Assembly (NCBI GenBank): GCA_947173945.1
Contig: CAMWGV010000030.1
Coordinates: forward strand, 1 to 32,682
Reading direction: 5' to 3'
Length of the DNA: 32,682 nucleotides
Origin: an uncultured Lachnospiraceae bacterium
Lineage (GTDB): Bacteria; Bacillota; Clostridia; Lachnospirales; Lachnospiraceae
Shown here: one piece after another, positions 8,331 to 17,331 of the stretch
Layout: each line of letters opens with the position of its first letter
How positions within the stretch are numbered: position 1 is the stretch's first letter
Made by a program: the position numbers and the translations under genes
Notes under the pieces: model-generated
Database searches by the model: none
Told to the model about the DNA's origin: nothing
The model's input: only the letters and a program-made list of their open reading frames with translations

Positions 8331-9693
8331 CGCAATAAACAAACTCCCCCTTCCAAAGTCCCCTGCCAAGCAATATAGGAATCATCAAAAGAACTGCCTT
8401 ACATATATTATCTCCAATCATGCAGTACCAGACTGCCTTTAAACCCATATTCCATTTCGGAACTACAAGTGACGTTAAGAAAATACGCACACCCCACATA
8501 CTAAAGGTTTCAACAAAAAATGTATACTTTGTTTTTCCTAATCCGTAAAAAATACCCTCCGCAACTATCATAAGCCCAAAAAATGGTTCTGAAAATGCAA
8601 CCAATTTAAGCATTTCACTGCCCAGCGACGCAACCGCCTCGCTATTTGTAAGCAAGCACATAAGCGGATATGAAATAACGTAAAGCATAAATCCATTTAT
8701 ACACATCATTGCAAATGTTACAACAACGCTTGTTTTGGTTATAAGCAAAAATTTCTTTTTATCCTGCTCACCAAGTGCATTTCCAACCAGTGTTGAGGTA
8801 GCTGTCCGAAAGCCATATCCTGCTATATAAAATATTGTTTCAGCGGTAACAGCTATAGAATGTGCTGCAAATACCGTTGTACCCATACCGGACACAAGTC
8901 TTGCAAAAACGACATACCCCAGACAGGACGCCATACTCGTTCCAAGAACCGGCAGGCTGACTCCTGCACATTCCTTAAGCAGTGTGATATCAGGCTTAAA
9001 GCTTTTAAATTCCCAATATAAAATTTTGTTTTTTCTGTATGCCACAAACATCAGTACACCAAACACAATGTAGGATACTGCAGATGCTATGGCAGCACCC
9101 TTTACTCCTAACGCTGCCGTATAGATAAGCAGATAGTTAAGAACAACATTTATTATATTTGCCAGTATACTTATGTAAAGGGGTGTTTTTGTATCCTTTG
9201 TTGCACGAAGTGCAGCACCAAATACTGACCCAGCCGCCCGAAAGAGAACTGAGCAGCTTATTATGAAAAAATATACGGATGCATCACCCTGAACGTTTTC
9301 CTCTGCACCCATCCACTTAGGAATAAAAGGACTTAATGCCATCGAAATTACACCGGTCAATGTACCAATAACAACTACAAGCAAAACTGCCTGCTTTGAT
9401 ATTGACTTAACCAGTGTCTCATCTTTTTGACCTGTTGCCTTTGCTATCATTGCAAGAATTCCGATTCCGACTGCAGAGTAAATGCTGCTCACAAGCCATG
9501 TTATAGTTGTAGTAACATTTACAGCCGCTGTTGCCTCTTCCCCCAGATGTCCTACCATTGCTGTATCAACATATTGAAGAAGGGTAGAAAGTATTTCCTC
9601 AATCACAGTAGGCACAGCAAGTACAACAAGTGCCTTAAGCATGAAAAATGCTTCTGTCTTTTCATTTACTTTTTTTATATTTATATTATTCAT
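8314..9693 (-). CDS. MATE family efflux transporter, 459 aa
   Basis: About 12 hydrophobic segments with MATE features: VPTVIEEILSTLLQYVDTAMVGHLGEEATAAV near the N-terminus, an SAVGIGILAMIAKATGQKDE loop, and a second-half copy with TSTLVGNALGEQDKK. It is not closely similar by eye to the other MATE protein at 1353-2708, so a recent tandem duplication is unlikely. The ATG at 9693 follows GGAAGAAGA and lies 10 bases after the glucosidase stop. The proximity to a GH3 glycosidase is notable: plant or microbial glycosides released by the enzyme could be the exported compounds, but this is inference. Confidence 0.9.
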   Translation of the reverse strand: MNNINIKKVNEKTEAFFMLKALVVLAVPTVIEEILSTLLQYVDTAMVGHLGEEATAAVNVTTTITWLVSSIYSAVGIGILAMIAKATGQKDETLVKSISKQAVLLVVVIGTLTGVISMALSPFIPKWMGAEENVQGDASVYFFIISCSVLFRAAGSVFGAALRATKDTKTPLYISILANIINVVLNYLLIYTAALGVKGAAIASAVSYIVFGVLMFVAYRKNKILYWEFKSFKPDITLLKECAGVSLPVLGTSMASCLGYVVFARLVSGMGTTVFAAHSIAVTAETIFYIAGYGFRTATSTLVGNALGEQDKKKFLLITKTSVVVTFAMMCINGFMLYVISYPLMCLLTNSEAVASLGSEMLKLVAFSEPFFGLMIVAEGIFYGLGKTKYTFFVETFSMWGVRIFLTSLVVPKWNMGLKAVWYCMIGDNICKAVLLMIPILLGRGLWKGEFVYCDEIKK

Positions 9694-9703
9694 CGGTATA
9701 GAC

Positions 9704-12475
9704 TTAATCTTCTTCCTTTAGCTTAAATTCTATATCCTTAAGCGCTATTCCCTCTGCACCAACATATAACCTCATAACCGTAAATCTGTCACCAACCAGC
9801 ACATCTCTGGAAATGCTGTCAAGCTCGCCGCCGGTTCCATGAAATGTCATTGTATTAATTGGAAATCCATTAATAAAAAGAGTACATGTCATCTGTGCCA
9901 GTTCACTGAGCTTTGAGCTTCCCCGCAAGGTTACACGGTAGATTCCGGTTGTTTTTGTATCAAATGCCAGCACATAGTTTGTTCCCATTACTGATGGTGT
10001 ATCATCCAGAGGAATTATAAGCTCCTTATCAAGAATACGATACTCCACATCAGACATGTCAAAGTCATCTTTTTCCTTTGGACGCCCCTGTACTTCAACC
10101 TCTGATTCTGTAGATAACAGCCTTTTCATAGCCATAGTATGCATAACAAAATCACATATATTGACAGCGTTACGCTGAAGTTCTCCACGGGTAATATCCC
10201 CGGATGCAAGAGCCTCAAGTGTATTATCTCCGGATGCATTTGTCTCTCCATCAGGACAAACCATGTAAAGGTCCCCCTGAGAGCGTGCCATAGCAGCAAA
10301 ATCCGTAGCTTTCTGGCCTCCATCAGGCCGCATTGTTATGGCCGCCCACCAGTCCGTCATAACGATGCCTCTGAATCCCCATTCTTTACGCAGAATCGTT
10401 GTAGTCAAATCATATATGTTTGCCGTATAACGTCCGTTTAACTTGCCGTAAGTAGTCATGACGCTGTCACTATATCCACTTTTAACCGCCATTTCAAAAC
10501 CTTTAAGGTAAATTTCCCTTAATGCCCTCTCTGAAATGATCGACTCGGAATGTCTTCTCCGGAATTCCTGATTGTTTCCGCAAAAATGCTTAATCGTACC
10601 ACTTACACCATAGCTTTTCAGTGCTCTAAGCTGTGCTGTTGCCATTTTTCCCGTAAGCAAAGGATCCTCCGAAAAATACTCAAAATTACGTCCGTTTAAC
10701 GGATGTCTGTGTATATTCATACCCGGTCCCAAAAGACATTCAACCTTATTTGAAATCATCTCCAGACCCAAAAATTGAAAAAGACGGAAATTCAACTCCT
10801 CATTAAACGTACAGCCAAGCAAGGTACCGTTCGGAAGGCTGAATGCTTTTGCTCCACAGTCAAATCTCATGCCCGATGGTCCATCATCACAGCAGACTGC
10901 AGGAAGTCCAAGTTCACGAAGTGCCTTTGACACCCCACCAAAGGCTGCTGCCGTTCCGGGAGTTACAAGAGAGCTTCCCATACCTTCACCACGTATAATG
11001 GATGCAAGCTCCTCATCAGACAATTGGGCAACAAAATCCTGAATAAGAGGGGAATATCCATCACCATTCTCTGCATCAAGTACGTCTTTCAACATAATCC
11101 CTTTGTGACCTGTATATGAAATTTCCTCAGGCAGATTTTCAAGACGTTTCTCCTCCTGCGTCTTTTTTGCAAGAGGCACCTTCTCATATGTAATATTCAT
11201 AGCCTCGTCCGGCTTTATTCTCTCAAATTCCTCATATGGTGCAAGAGCCTGCTCAAGCTGTTCTATAATCATCTCAGAAAGCTCCACTGTATTTATAAGA
11301 GCAGCACTTCTTACATTTTCACCCATATAAAAGCTATAGCTGCCCTGCTCAAGCAAAAAACAGCAGGCATGTCCCGTTATACCACTGTCATCATAGGATG
11401 CAAAGGTTGAAAAATCTGCTTCCAGATGCACGGTACAGCTTTCATCTGGAGCTAATTCTTTTGTCTTTCCAAATGCAACAAGCACTCTTGACGGCTTTCC
11501 AAGCTTTCCTGACGGTGCAGACGCATAAACCTGTATCACCTGCTTTCCCGCACACTTACCGGAATTTATAACCGCAACATCAACATATATTTTTCTTTCC
11601 TCCACATCGCATTTAAAACCTGTACATTCCATGTCAAAGTCAGTATAAGAAAGACCATAACCAAACGGATATCTCACCCTGTCACGTGCAAAGGTTTCAA
11701 AATACCTGTATCCCACATAAATATCATCACAATAGAAATTTTTGACAGCATCTCCAAAATTTTTATCCGATATATAATCCTCGACGAGATATGCAATTGT
11801 ATCTGACAGCCTTCCCGATGGACATACCTTTCCCGTAAGCACATCAGCCGTTCCGTGTCCTCCTGTCATACCGCCCTGCCATCCGTAAATAACAGCATCC
11901 GGCTTAACCAAATCCACAAACTGCATATCGATTATTCCACCAACATTTAACAGCACTACCATTCGAGAAAATTTTTCTCTCACCTTAAACAGCATATCCA
12001 TCTCCGTGTCGGTAAGACAAAATGAACCTGGTGTATTTGTGCTGTCCTTATCCTCTCCTGCAGTTCTTCCTATAATTACAAGTGCCGCATCAGAGCTTTC
12101 TGCCGCCATATCAACAATTCCGTCATCTACAGGCATTTCCTCCTGTGACCACGGCTCCATACCCCAACCCAAGCCTTTGATAAATGGATGTTCCTTCTCC
12201 CATTCCTCATATACTCCTGCAAGTCTTTCATTTATTGTAACTACGTTGCTTTCCCTTAAGCCCTCCAATATACCTGTCACATGAGACACGTTAACCATTC
12301 CACCGGAACCGGTTCCACTTTTGTAATAATTTGTCTGTATTCGTCCAAAAACAGCAATTTCCATTCCATTTGTGAAAGGCAAAGCATTATTGTTATTTTC
12401 AAGAAGAACAAGTCCCTCTGCCACAGCCTGTCTTGCCACCTTATGATATTCATTCCAATCCAAAATGTACTTCAT
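9704..12475 (-). CDS. Glycoside hydrolase family 3 beta-glucosidase with permuted domains, 923 aa
   Basis: Hydrolyses terminal beta-glucosides or related sugars, probably in the cytoplasm since no signal peptide is present. The domain order is reversed relative to most GH3 enzymes. Residues 1-270 match the usual C-terminal alpha/beta sandwich (ARQAVAEGLVLLENN; GWQGGMTGGHGTADVLTG; RYPFGYGLSYTDF). A fibronectin-III-like domain follows to about 400, and the TIM barrel comes last (about 470-790). The barrel holds DDGPSGMR, GPGMNIHRHPLNGRNFEYFSEDP (broken here only for reading), KHFCGNNQE and the nucleophile Asp708 in GIVMTDWW. A further beta-rich domain of about 130 residues ends the protein and may bind carbohydrate. 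This permuted form is known from Butyrivibrio and Ruminococcus bglA-type enzymes. The ribosome site AGGAAGG is clear. It lies 53 bases after pfkA and 10 before a MATE gene. Confidence 0.93.
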   Translation of the reverse strand: MKYILDWNEYHKVARQAVAEGLVLLENNNNALPFTNGMEIAVFGRIQTNYYKSGTGSGGMVNVSHVTGILEGLRESNVVTINERLAGVYEEWEKEHPFIKGLGWGMEPWSQEEMPVDDGIVDMAAESSDAALVIIGRTAGEDKDSTNTPGSFCLTDTEMDMLFKVREKFSRMVVLLNVGGIIDMQFVDLVKPDAVIYGWQGGMTGGHGTADVLTGKVCPSGRLSDTIAYLVEDYISDKNFGDAVKNFYCDDIYVGYRYFETFARDRVRYPFGYGLSYTDFDMECTGFKCDVEERKIYVDVAVINSGKCAGKQVIQVYASAPSGKLGKPSRVLVAFGKTKELAPDESCTVHLEADFSTFASYDDSGITGHACCFLLEQGSYSFYMGENVRSAALINTVELSEMIIEQLEQALAPYEEFERIKPDEAMNITYEKVPLAKKTQEEKRLENLPEEISYTGHKGIMLKDVLDAENGDGYSPLIQDFVAQLSDEELASIIRGEGMGSSLVTPGTAAAFGGVSKALRELGLPAVCCDDGPSGMRFDCGAKAFSLPNGTLLGCTFNEELNFRLFQFLGLEMISNKVECLLGPGMNIHRHPLNGRNFEYFSEDPLLTGKMATAQLRALKSYGVSGTIKHFCGNNQEFRRRHSESIISERALREIYLKGFEMAVKSGYSDSVMTTYGKLNGRYTANIYDLTTTILRKEWGFRGIVMTDWWAAITMRPDGGQKATDFAAMARSQGDLYMVCPDGETNASGDNTLEALASGDITRGELQRNAVNICDFVMHTMAMKRLLSTESEVEVQGRPKEKDDFDMSDVEYRILDKELIIPLDDTPSVMGTNYVLAFDTKTTGIYRVTLRGSSKLSELAQMTCTLFINGFPINTMTFHGTGGELDSISRDVLVGDRFTVMRLYVGAEGIALKDIEFKLKEED

Positions 12476-12528
12476 AACATAACCTTCCTGTTTGATGTAT
12501 TTTTATTTACATGTCCTTGACAACAATA

Positions 12529-13503
12529 TCACTCTGAAAGCCTTAAGCTTAAATCATATTGAAAAGAATCCAATGTGTTATTTTCTACAGTAACTGCCTG
12601 CTCTGTGTCATAATCACACAGCAGGTCATTCTTAATCGCAACAATACGATTGTTTTTTCCCTGCATTAAAATTTCTATTGCATATGCTCCCATTAAAGAG
12701 CCATACATTCTGTCCTTAGCAGTTGGTTGTCCGCCTCTTTGAATGTATCCAAGAACAGAAACCCTGGACTCAATTCCGGTTTTTTCCTGAATCATCTGTG
12801 CCAGTTCTCCTGCATCTGTAACACCCTCAGCCACAACTACAAGATAACTGTTTCTTCCATCCGTATGACGCTTCTTTATTGCATCACAGATACCGTTAAA
12901 ATTACCATCCCATTTTTCAGGAAGAACGATTGCGTCCGCCGACGTAGCCATACCCGCCCAAAGTGCGATATAACCCCGTTTTCTTCCCATAACCTCAACA
13001 ACACTGCATCTTCCATGTGAAACAGATGAGTCTCTTATTCTGTCAATCGCTTCCATAGCTGTATTTGCAGCAGTATCAAAGCCTAAGGTATATTCTGTAC
13101 ATGCAACATCCCTGTCAATGGTTCCCGGAATACACACAATATTAATTCCTTCATCCTTAAATTTTATTGCTCCTCTTAATGTACCGTCACCGCCAATTGC
13201 AACAACAGCATCAACATTATTTTTCCTCAGATTGTCTGCGGCCTGTATTCTGTACTCCCTGCTCAGGAATCTTTCACTTCTGCTTGTAAATAACATGGTG
13301 CCGCCCTGATTGTTAATATTTCTCACATCATCCAATCCAAGAGGTATCGTTTCCCAGTCAATCAGTCCGTCATACCCCCGAAGCACACCTACAACCTCTA
13401 TTCCAAAATTAAAAGCACTGAATGTAACTGCACGAACTGCAGAATTCATCCCCGGAGCATCTCCTCCACTTGTCAGAACCGCTATCTTTTTAATGTCACT
13501 CAT
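12529..13503 (-). CDS. pfkA: ATP-type 6-phosphofructokinase, 324 aa
   Basis: Phosphorylates fructose 6-phosphate to fructose 1,6-bisphosphate in glycolysis. Visible motifs are TSGGDAPGMN (11-20), GGDGTLRGA (104-112), PGTIDRD (126-132), MGRKRGYIAL and YIQRGGQPTAKDR. Glycine after GGD and glycine before TID are the residues typical of ATP-dependent rather than pyrophosphate-dependent enzymes. The active-site signature is normally TIDND; here the asparagine is Arg131, while both aspartates remain, which is unusual. The length of 324 fits the bacterial ATP-PFK family. The ATG at 13503 follows GGAGAAG; a longer reading to 13542 has no better site. It starts one base after the diguanylate cyclase stop, so the two are translationally coupled. 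Confidence 0.93.
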   Translation of the reverse strand: MSDIKKIAVLTSGGDAPGMNSAVRAVTFSAFNFGIEVVGVLRGYDGLIDWETIPLGLDDVRNINNQGGTMLFTSRSERFLSREYRIQAADNLRKNNVDAVVAIGGDGTLRGAIKFKDEGINIVCIPGTIDRDVACTEYTLGFDTAANTAMEAIDRIRDSSVSHGRCSVVEVMGRKRGYIALWAGMATSADAIVLPEKWDGNFNGICDAIKKRHTDGRNSYLVVVAEGVTDAGELAQMIQEKTGIESRVSVLGYIQRGGQPTAKDRMYGSLMGAYAIEILMQGKNNRIVAIKNDLLCDYDTEQAVTVENNTLDSFQYDLSLRLSE

Positions 13504-13504
13504 T

Positions 13505-15085
13505 TCAATCTTCTCCATATATAAAATAACAATTTTTACCATTATTCTTTGCCTTATAAAGCATGTTATCAGCAGTCTTTACAAGGTCAGAAATATTTCT
13601 CATTTCTTTTGGTATGTAGGCTGTAGATACGATTCCTGCACTTACGGTAATTCCGTTAAACTCTTCTCTCTCCATGTATTCACCGGCCATATCCTCCAAA
13701 AGCTTTTCTGTTTTTCTCTTTATCTCATTATCCTCTTTCCCACTGATCACAATCATGAATTCATCGCCACCCATTCTGGCAATAAAATCATCCTGAAAGC
13801 ATTCCCTCATAATTTCAGCAGTCTTCACAAGTGCCTTATCTCCTGCCTCATGTCCAAAGGTGTCATTTACATGTTTAAAATTATCCAAGTCAAGCATAAC
13901 AAGTGTCACATCATCTCTTGTATAATTACTCTCAAGATAACTCATCAAATTTCTTCTGTTGGCAAGACCGGTTAAAAAGTCAATGTTTGCCCTATGCTCA
14001 TTTTTCTGTGCTATACTCCGCTCAACGGTTATATCTGTAAGGGTTACAATTTTTCCAATCACTCTTTGAGATACATCCCGAATCGGTTCCTCGTCAAAAA
14101 CGAGAACACGTTCTTCATCACCTGTCTGTGTAACAACCTCCTTGATACTGTCATCAATCAGAAGTTTTTTGGATAAGCTCTGCTTCCATTCTGCACTTGA
14201 TTTTCCCACAATATCGATAAATTCCGGAAAATAATCATCAAATTTTGTGTTCTTATTTATAACGATATCCTGTGTATTTTCAACAAGCACGGCAAATGGA
14301 ATACTGTCAAGCACAATATCAAGCTCCGTACTCATATCACGAAGCTCCGTAATATCATGTGCAATTCCACAGGTACCAAATATCTGACCGTCCACATCAA
14401 TCAGGGCTGATTTGTAGCTCTTTAACATTCGTATATCATTTTTGGTTTTAATACTTTCTTCAAAGGTGTTTGTCTTTTTGCTATCCATAATTATCTGGTC
14501 GCTGTTAAGACAGACCTCCTCGTCTTCCTTACTTGCATCCCAAATATAACAATGTCCCTTTTTATATATCTGCTCCTTTGTCTTTCCCACCATATCACAG
14601 AAGCTGCTATTCACAATAAGATGTGCCCCCGACACGTCCTTAAACCATGAAATATCCGGTACACTGTTAATAAGCGTATGAAAGCAGACATCCTGTTTTC
14701 TTGCATCTGCAATATTCTTCATTCGTTTTGCAAGGCGTTCAAAATAAAGACTCAGCAGCTCATTGTCATACTGTTTCTCCTTAGGCATGACCCATATTTC
14801 ACTTACAACCGACACGATAGACTTATCTGTAAGTCTGCCGTTTTCTTTTCCTGTTACAAATATGCACTCCTTATGACCATCCTGCCCATCAGGAAGCTTC
14901 TCACTACTGACATTATCATAAATAAATGCCACATCCGGTTTATTAAAATCATATTCCGCTTCCTTTGCACATGCAATTGTAAAAAAGGTATAATCACAAT
15001 CAATCAGAGCTTCAATTTCCTTTAGAGTCTTCTCAATATAATCATTGTCACTGACAATAAAAAACAAAAAAGAATGATGATACAT
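13505..15085 (-). CDS. PAS-GGDEF diguanylate cyclase, 526 aa
   Basis: Makes cyclic di-GMP from two GTP. The first 120 residues resemble a receiver-like or unknown alpha/beta domain. PAS domains cover about 133-250 (HTLINSVPDISWFKDVSGAHLIVN; GTCGIAHDITELRD) and about 252-358 (ending IGKIVTLTDITVERS). The GGDEF domain begins at DFLTGLANRRNL (369-380) and contains DLDNFKHVNDTFGH and the catalytic GGDEF at 439-443. The inhibitory I-site RxxD nine residues upstream is FQDD here (430-433), so product inhibition is probably lost. There is no membrane segment or EAL domain. The ATG follows AGGAGGGGG, and a very good promoter lies at 15118-15146. Placed directly before pfkA, it may link carbon-flow signals to c-di-GMP. 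Confidence 0.92.
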   Translation of the reverse strand: MYHHSFLFFIVSDNDYIEKTLKEIEALIDCDYTFFTIACAKEAEYDFNKPDVAFIYDNVSSEKLPDGQDGHKECIFVTGKENGRLTDKSIVSVVSEIWVMPKEKQYDNELLSLYFERLAKRMKNIADARKQDVCFHTLINSVPDISWFKDVSGAHLIVNSSFCDMVGKTKEQIYKKGHCYIWDASKEDEEVCLNSDQIIMDSKKTNTFEESIKTKNDIRMLKSYKSALIDVDGQIFGTCGIAHDITELRDMSTELDIVLDSIPFAVLVENTQDIVINKNTKFDDYFPEFIDIVGKSSAEWKQSLSKKLLIDDSIKEVVTQTGDEERVLVFDEEPIRDVSQRVIGKIVTLTDITVERSIAQKNEHRANIDFLTGLANRRNLMSYLESNYTRDDVTLVMLDLDNFKHVNDTFGHEAGDKALVKTAEIMRECFQDDFIARMGGDEFMIVISGKEDNEIKRKTEKLLEDMAGEYMEREEFNGITVSAGIVSTAYIPKEMRNISDLVKTADNMLYKAKNNGKNCYFIYGED

Positions 15086-15117
15086 TGTTCCCCCTCCTGT
15101 AAAAAGTACATGTGCCC

Positions 15118-15146
15118 ATTATACCACGCATATTTATAATTGCCAA
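15118..15146 (-). promoter_or_regulatory. Strong promoter of the GGDEF-pfkA-glucosidase-MATE transcript
   Basis: On the minus strand TTGGCA (15146-15141), a 17-base spacer and a perfect TATAAT (15123-15118) lie about 30 bases before the GGDEF gene. No hairpin terminator is evident between vanT and this promoter, so vanT read-through into the group is also possible. Confidence 0.75.
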
Positions 15147-15201
15147 TTTTTTTAAGAACACAGACGGATATTTTAGGATGTCACGAGACTGTCGGACTAC
15201 A

Positions 15202-17331
15202 TCAGATGCTGCCATGTAATACAACAGGTAGCCTTGCCCCCATACGGCTAAGTAGTTCATTACTTATACTTCCCGCTTTTTTTGCTACATCAGCAGAACA
15301 TAGGGAATCGTTATTATTTGATATCAGCGTTGCCATATCTCCGACAGCTGCATCCTTTATAAATGTTATGTCAACTGCAAGCTGATCCATACAAACCCGT
15401 CCAACAATAGGTGCTGTCATTCCGTTTATCAGCACAGCTCCGGTATTGGACAAGCTTCTCGGAATACCGTCTCCATAACCCACAGGCAATATGGCAATTA
15501 TGCTGTCTTTTTCCGCAATATAGCTCCTTCCATAACCTACAGAATCCCCTTTTTTCACCTGTCTTATAAGTATAATTCTGCTCTTTAGTGATAAAACCGG
15601 TCTCAAATCAAGTGGCAGTTTTTGTGCATCCTCCGGCAGACTTTTTACACCATACAGTGCAACTCCTGCCCTTACATAGTCACATGCAAGCTCCGGATAA
15701 TTCAAAAGACCATAGCTGCTTTGAATATGTATTTTAGGCAAGCTTATACCTGCTTCCTTAAGAACATCAAGCAAATCGTAAAAACCCTTTATCTGCCCCT
15801 TCGTAAATTCTATATCATCCTCACGGTTACTGTCAGAACAGCAAAGGTGGGTAAAAATTCCGGTAACTGCTATATTTTTCATAGAAAAACATTTTTTCAC
15901 TTCCGAAACCGCTTCCCTATCAAATCCAAGTCTGTGCATGCCCGTATCTATTTTTATATGTGCTTTTACGCATATCCCCTGTTCATTTAATGCATCCGCA
16001 TAGTCAGGACTGATTAGCGTCTGGGTCAGATTATACCGCTTAATCTCATTTGCCCTGCTTACTGCTGTATATCCGAGTATCAGTATTTCTCCACGCACAC
16101 CATATTTTCTGAGCTTTATCCCTTCATCTATAGTTGCAACCGCATATGCCCGAACACCTATTTTATCAAGATGCGTTGAAATTTCATAACCCCCATGTCC
16201 GTAAGCTTCATCCTTAACGACTGCCATAAGCTCACATTCAGGTCCCATTGCATTTTTTAGCTCACATACGTTATGTTCTAAATGTTTAAGATTAATCTCT
16301 ATATACGTTCTGTCAGTGTAAGCCGAAATTTTGTCCTGTTTTTGTATTATTTTTTCCAAAAAAAATACTGCAATGATACTGAATGACACTGACCAAACAC
16401 AGACAACTGCAAAGTTGATAAGAAAATCATCTGAAAGAATTGCCCAACGATGCGAAATTCCCGAAAAAACACCTACCATTACTATCATCATAGGATGTAT
16501 GATATAAATTATCAGGGACGCATTTTTCAGCCACGCAATACATTTCCCCTTGAAATTCAAAATAAACAGAAACAGGAAATACATACATGGCAAAAGAAAT
16601 ATGTACATACTGTCATGACGCTGCACGTTAAGACTGCGAAGTGTAAGTGCCTCAAAAAGCATGAGTGAAAAACTTATAACAAAGCCCCAAAGATTTTTTA
16701 CCATTGACGACTTATTGCTGTTCTCTGCAATAAATCCTCCGAGCACAAAAAATATAGGTGCAAAGAAAATTCCGTTTCTCGTATAGTCACACACCTGAAA
16801 TATGTATGTATAAATACCCGAAAGACTGTCTGAAACTCCGTAATAGCTGTCACCAAAAAGCCCGATGAAATACAAAATTCCCGATATGGCAAAGGCTGCT
16901 TTGTAGTCAAAATGCCTTACTAAATATAATGCGATAGTGCCTCCCATTATTGCCGCCGGAAGATACCACAGATGATACATTGTACCATCAAATAAAATAT
17001 CTTTTATAAAATTGGGAACAAAATGATCCATTTTAAAATATCCGTTATAAATATTTATTGGCATGTATAATAGTATGGAAATCCCATATAGCACAGCTGT
17101 CCTTTTTATAAATTTTATAAGCCTTGCTCCATTGTAGTCGTACCTGCTAAGCATAAAAAAACCAGATGTCATAAAAAAAAATGGAACTGCAACCCGGGCA
17201 ACAACCCTTGTTAATATAAAATTTCCAGTATCATTTATTTTTCCGAGTGGTGATGTATGAATGGCTATAATAAGCAATGCAGCAATAAACCTGAAATAAT
17301 CAATACCTGTATAATATTCTCTTTTATTCAT
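15202..17331 (-). CDS. vanT: VanT-type membrane serine racemase, 709 aa
   Basis: Supplies D-serine for vancomycin-resistant D-Ala-D-Ser precursors. Residues 1-330 are a polytopic acyltransferase-3-like membrane domain (GIDYFRFIAALLIIAIHTSPLG at the start and about ten hydrophobic segments); in VanT this part is thought to aid L-Ser uptake. Residues 340-709 form an alanine-racemase fold: pyridoxal phosphate lysine K373 in AVVKDEAYGHG, an IKIDTGMHRLGF strand, a QSSYGLLNYP segment and catalytic Tyr600 in SVGYGRSY. Most alanine racemases have AVVKANAYGHG, so the DE pair is a change towards the VanT form as I remember it. The start overlaps the end of vanXY by eight bases. This two-domain layout is specific to VanT/VanTG, which makes the call firm; L-Ser versus L-Ala preference cannot be read from sequence alone. 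Confidence 0.93.
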   Translation of the reverse strand: MNKREYYTGIDYFRFIAALLIIAIHTSPLGKINDTGNFILTRVVARVAVPFFFMTSGFFMLSRYDYNGARLIKFIKRTAVLYGISILLYMPINIYNGYFKMDHFVPNFIKDILFDGTMYHLWYLPAAIMGGTIALYLVRHFDYKAAFAISGILYFIGLFGDSYYGVSDSLSGIYTYIFQVCDYTRNGIFFAPIFFVLGGFIAENSNKSSMVKNLWGFVISFSLMLFEALTLRSLNVQRHDSMYIFLLPCMYFLFLFILNFKGKCIAWLKNASLIIYIIHPMMIVMVGVFSGISHRWAILSDDFLINFAVVCVWSVSFSIIAVFFLEKIIQKQDKISAYTDRTYIEINLKHLEHNVCELKNAMGPECELMAVVKDEAYGHGGYEISTHLDKIGVRAYAVATIDEGIKLRKYGVRGEILILGYTAVSRANEIKRYNLTQTLISPDYADALNEQGICVKAHIKIDTGMHRLGFDREAVSEVKKCFSMKNIAVTGIFTHLCCSDSNREDDIEFTKGQIKGFYDLLDVLKEAGISLPKIHIQSSYGLLNYPELACDYVRAGVALYGVKSLPEDAQKLPLDLRPVLSLKSRIILIRQVKKGDSVGYGRSYIAEKDSIIAILPVGYGDGIPRSLSNTGAVLINGMTAPIVGRVCMDQLAVDITFIKDAAVGDMATLISNNNDSLCSADVAKKAGSISNELLSRMGARLPVVLHGSI

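Noticed and set aside
13310-13975. 221-aa plus-strand open frame across pfkA and the GGDEF gene
   Set aside because: It is antisense to two well-supported genes and has no domain pattern or promoter.
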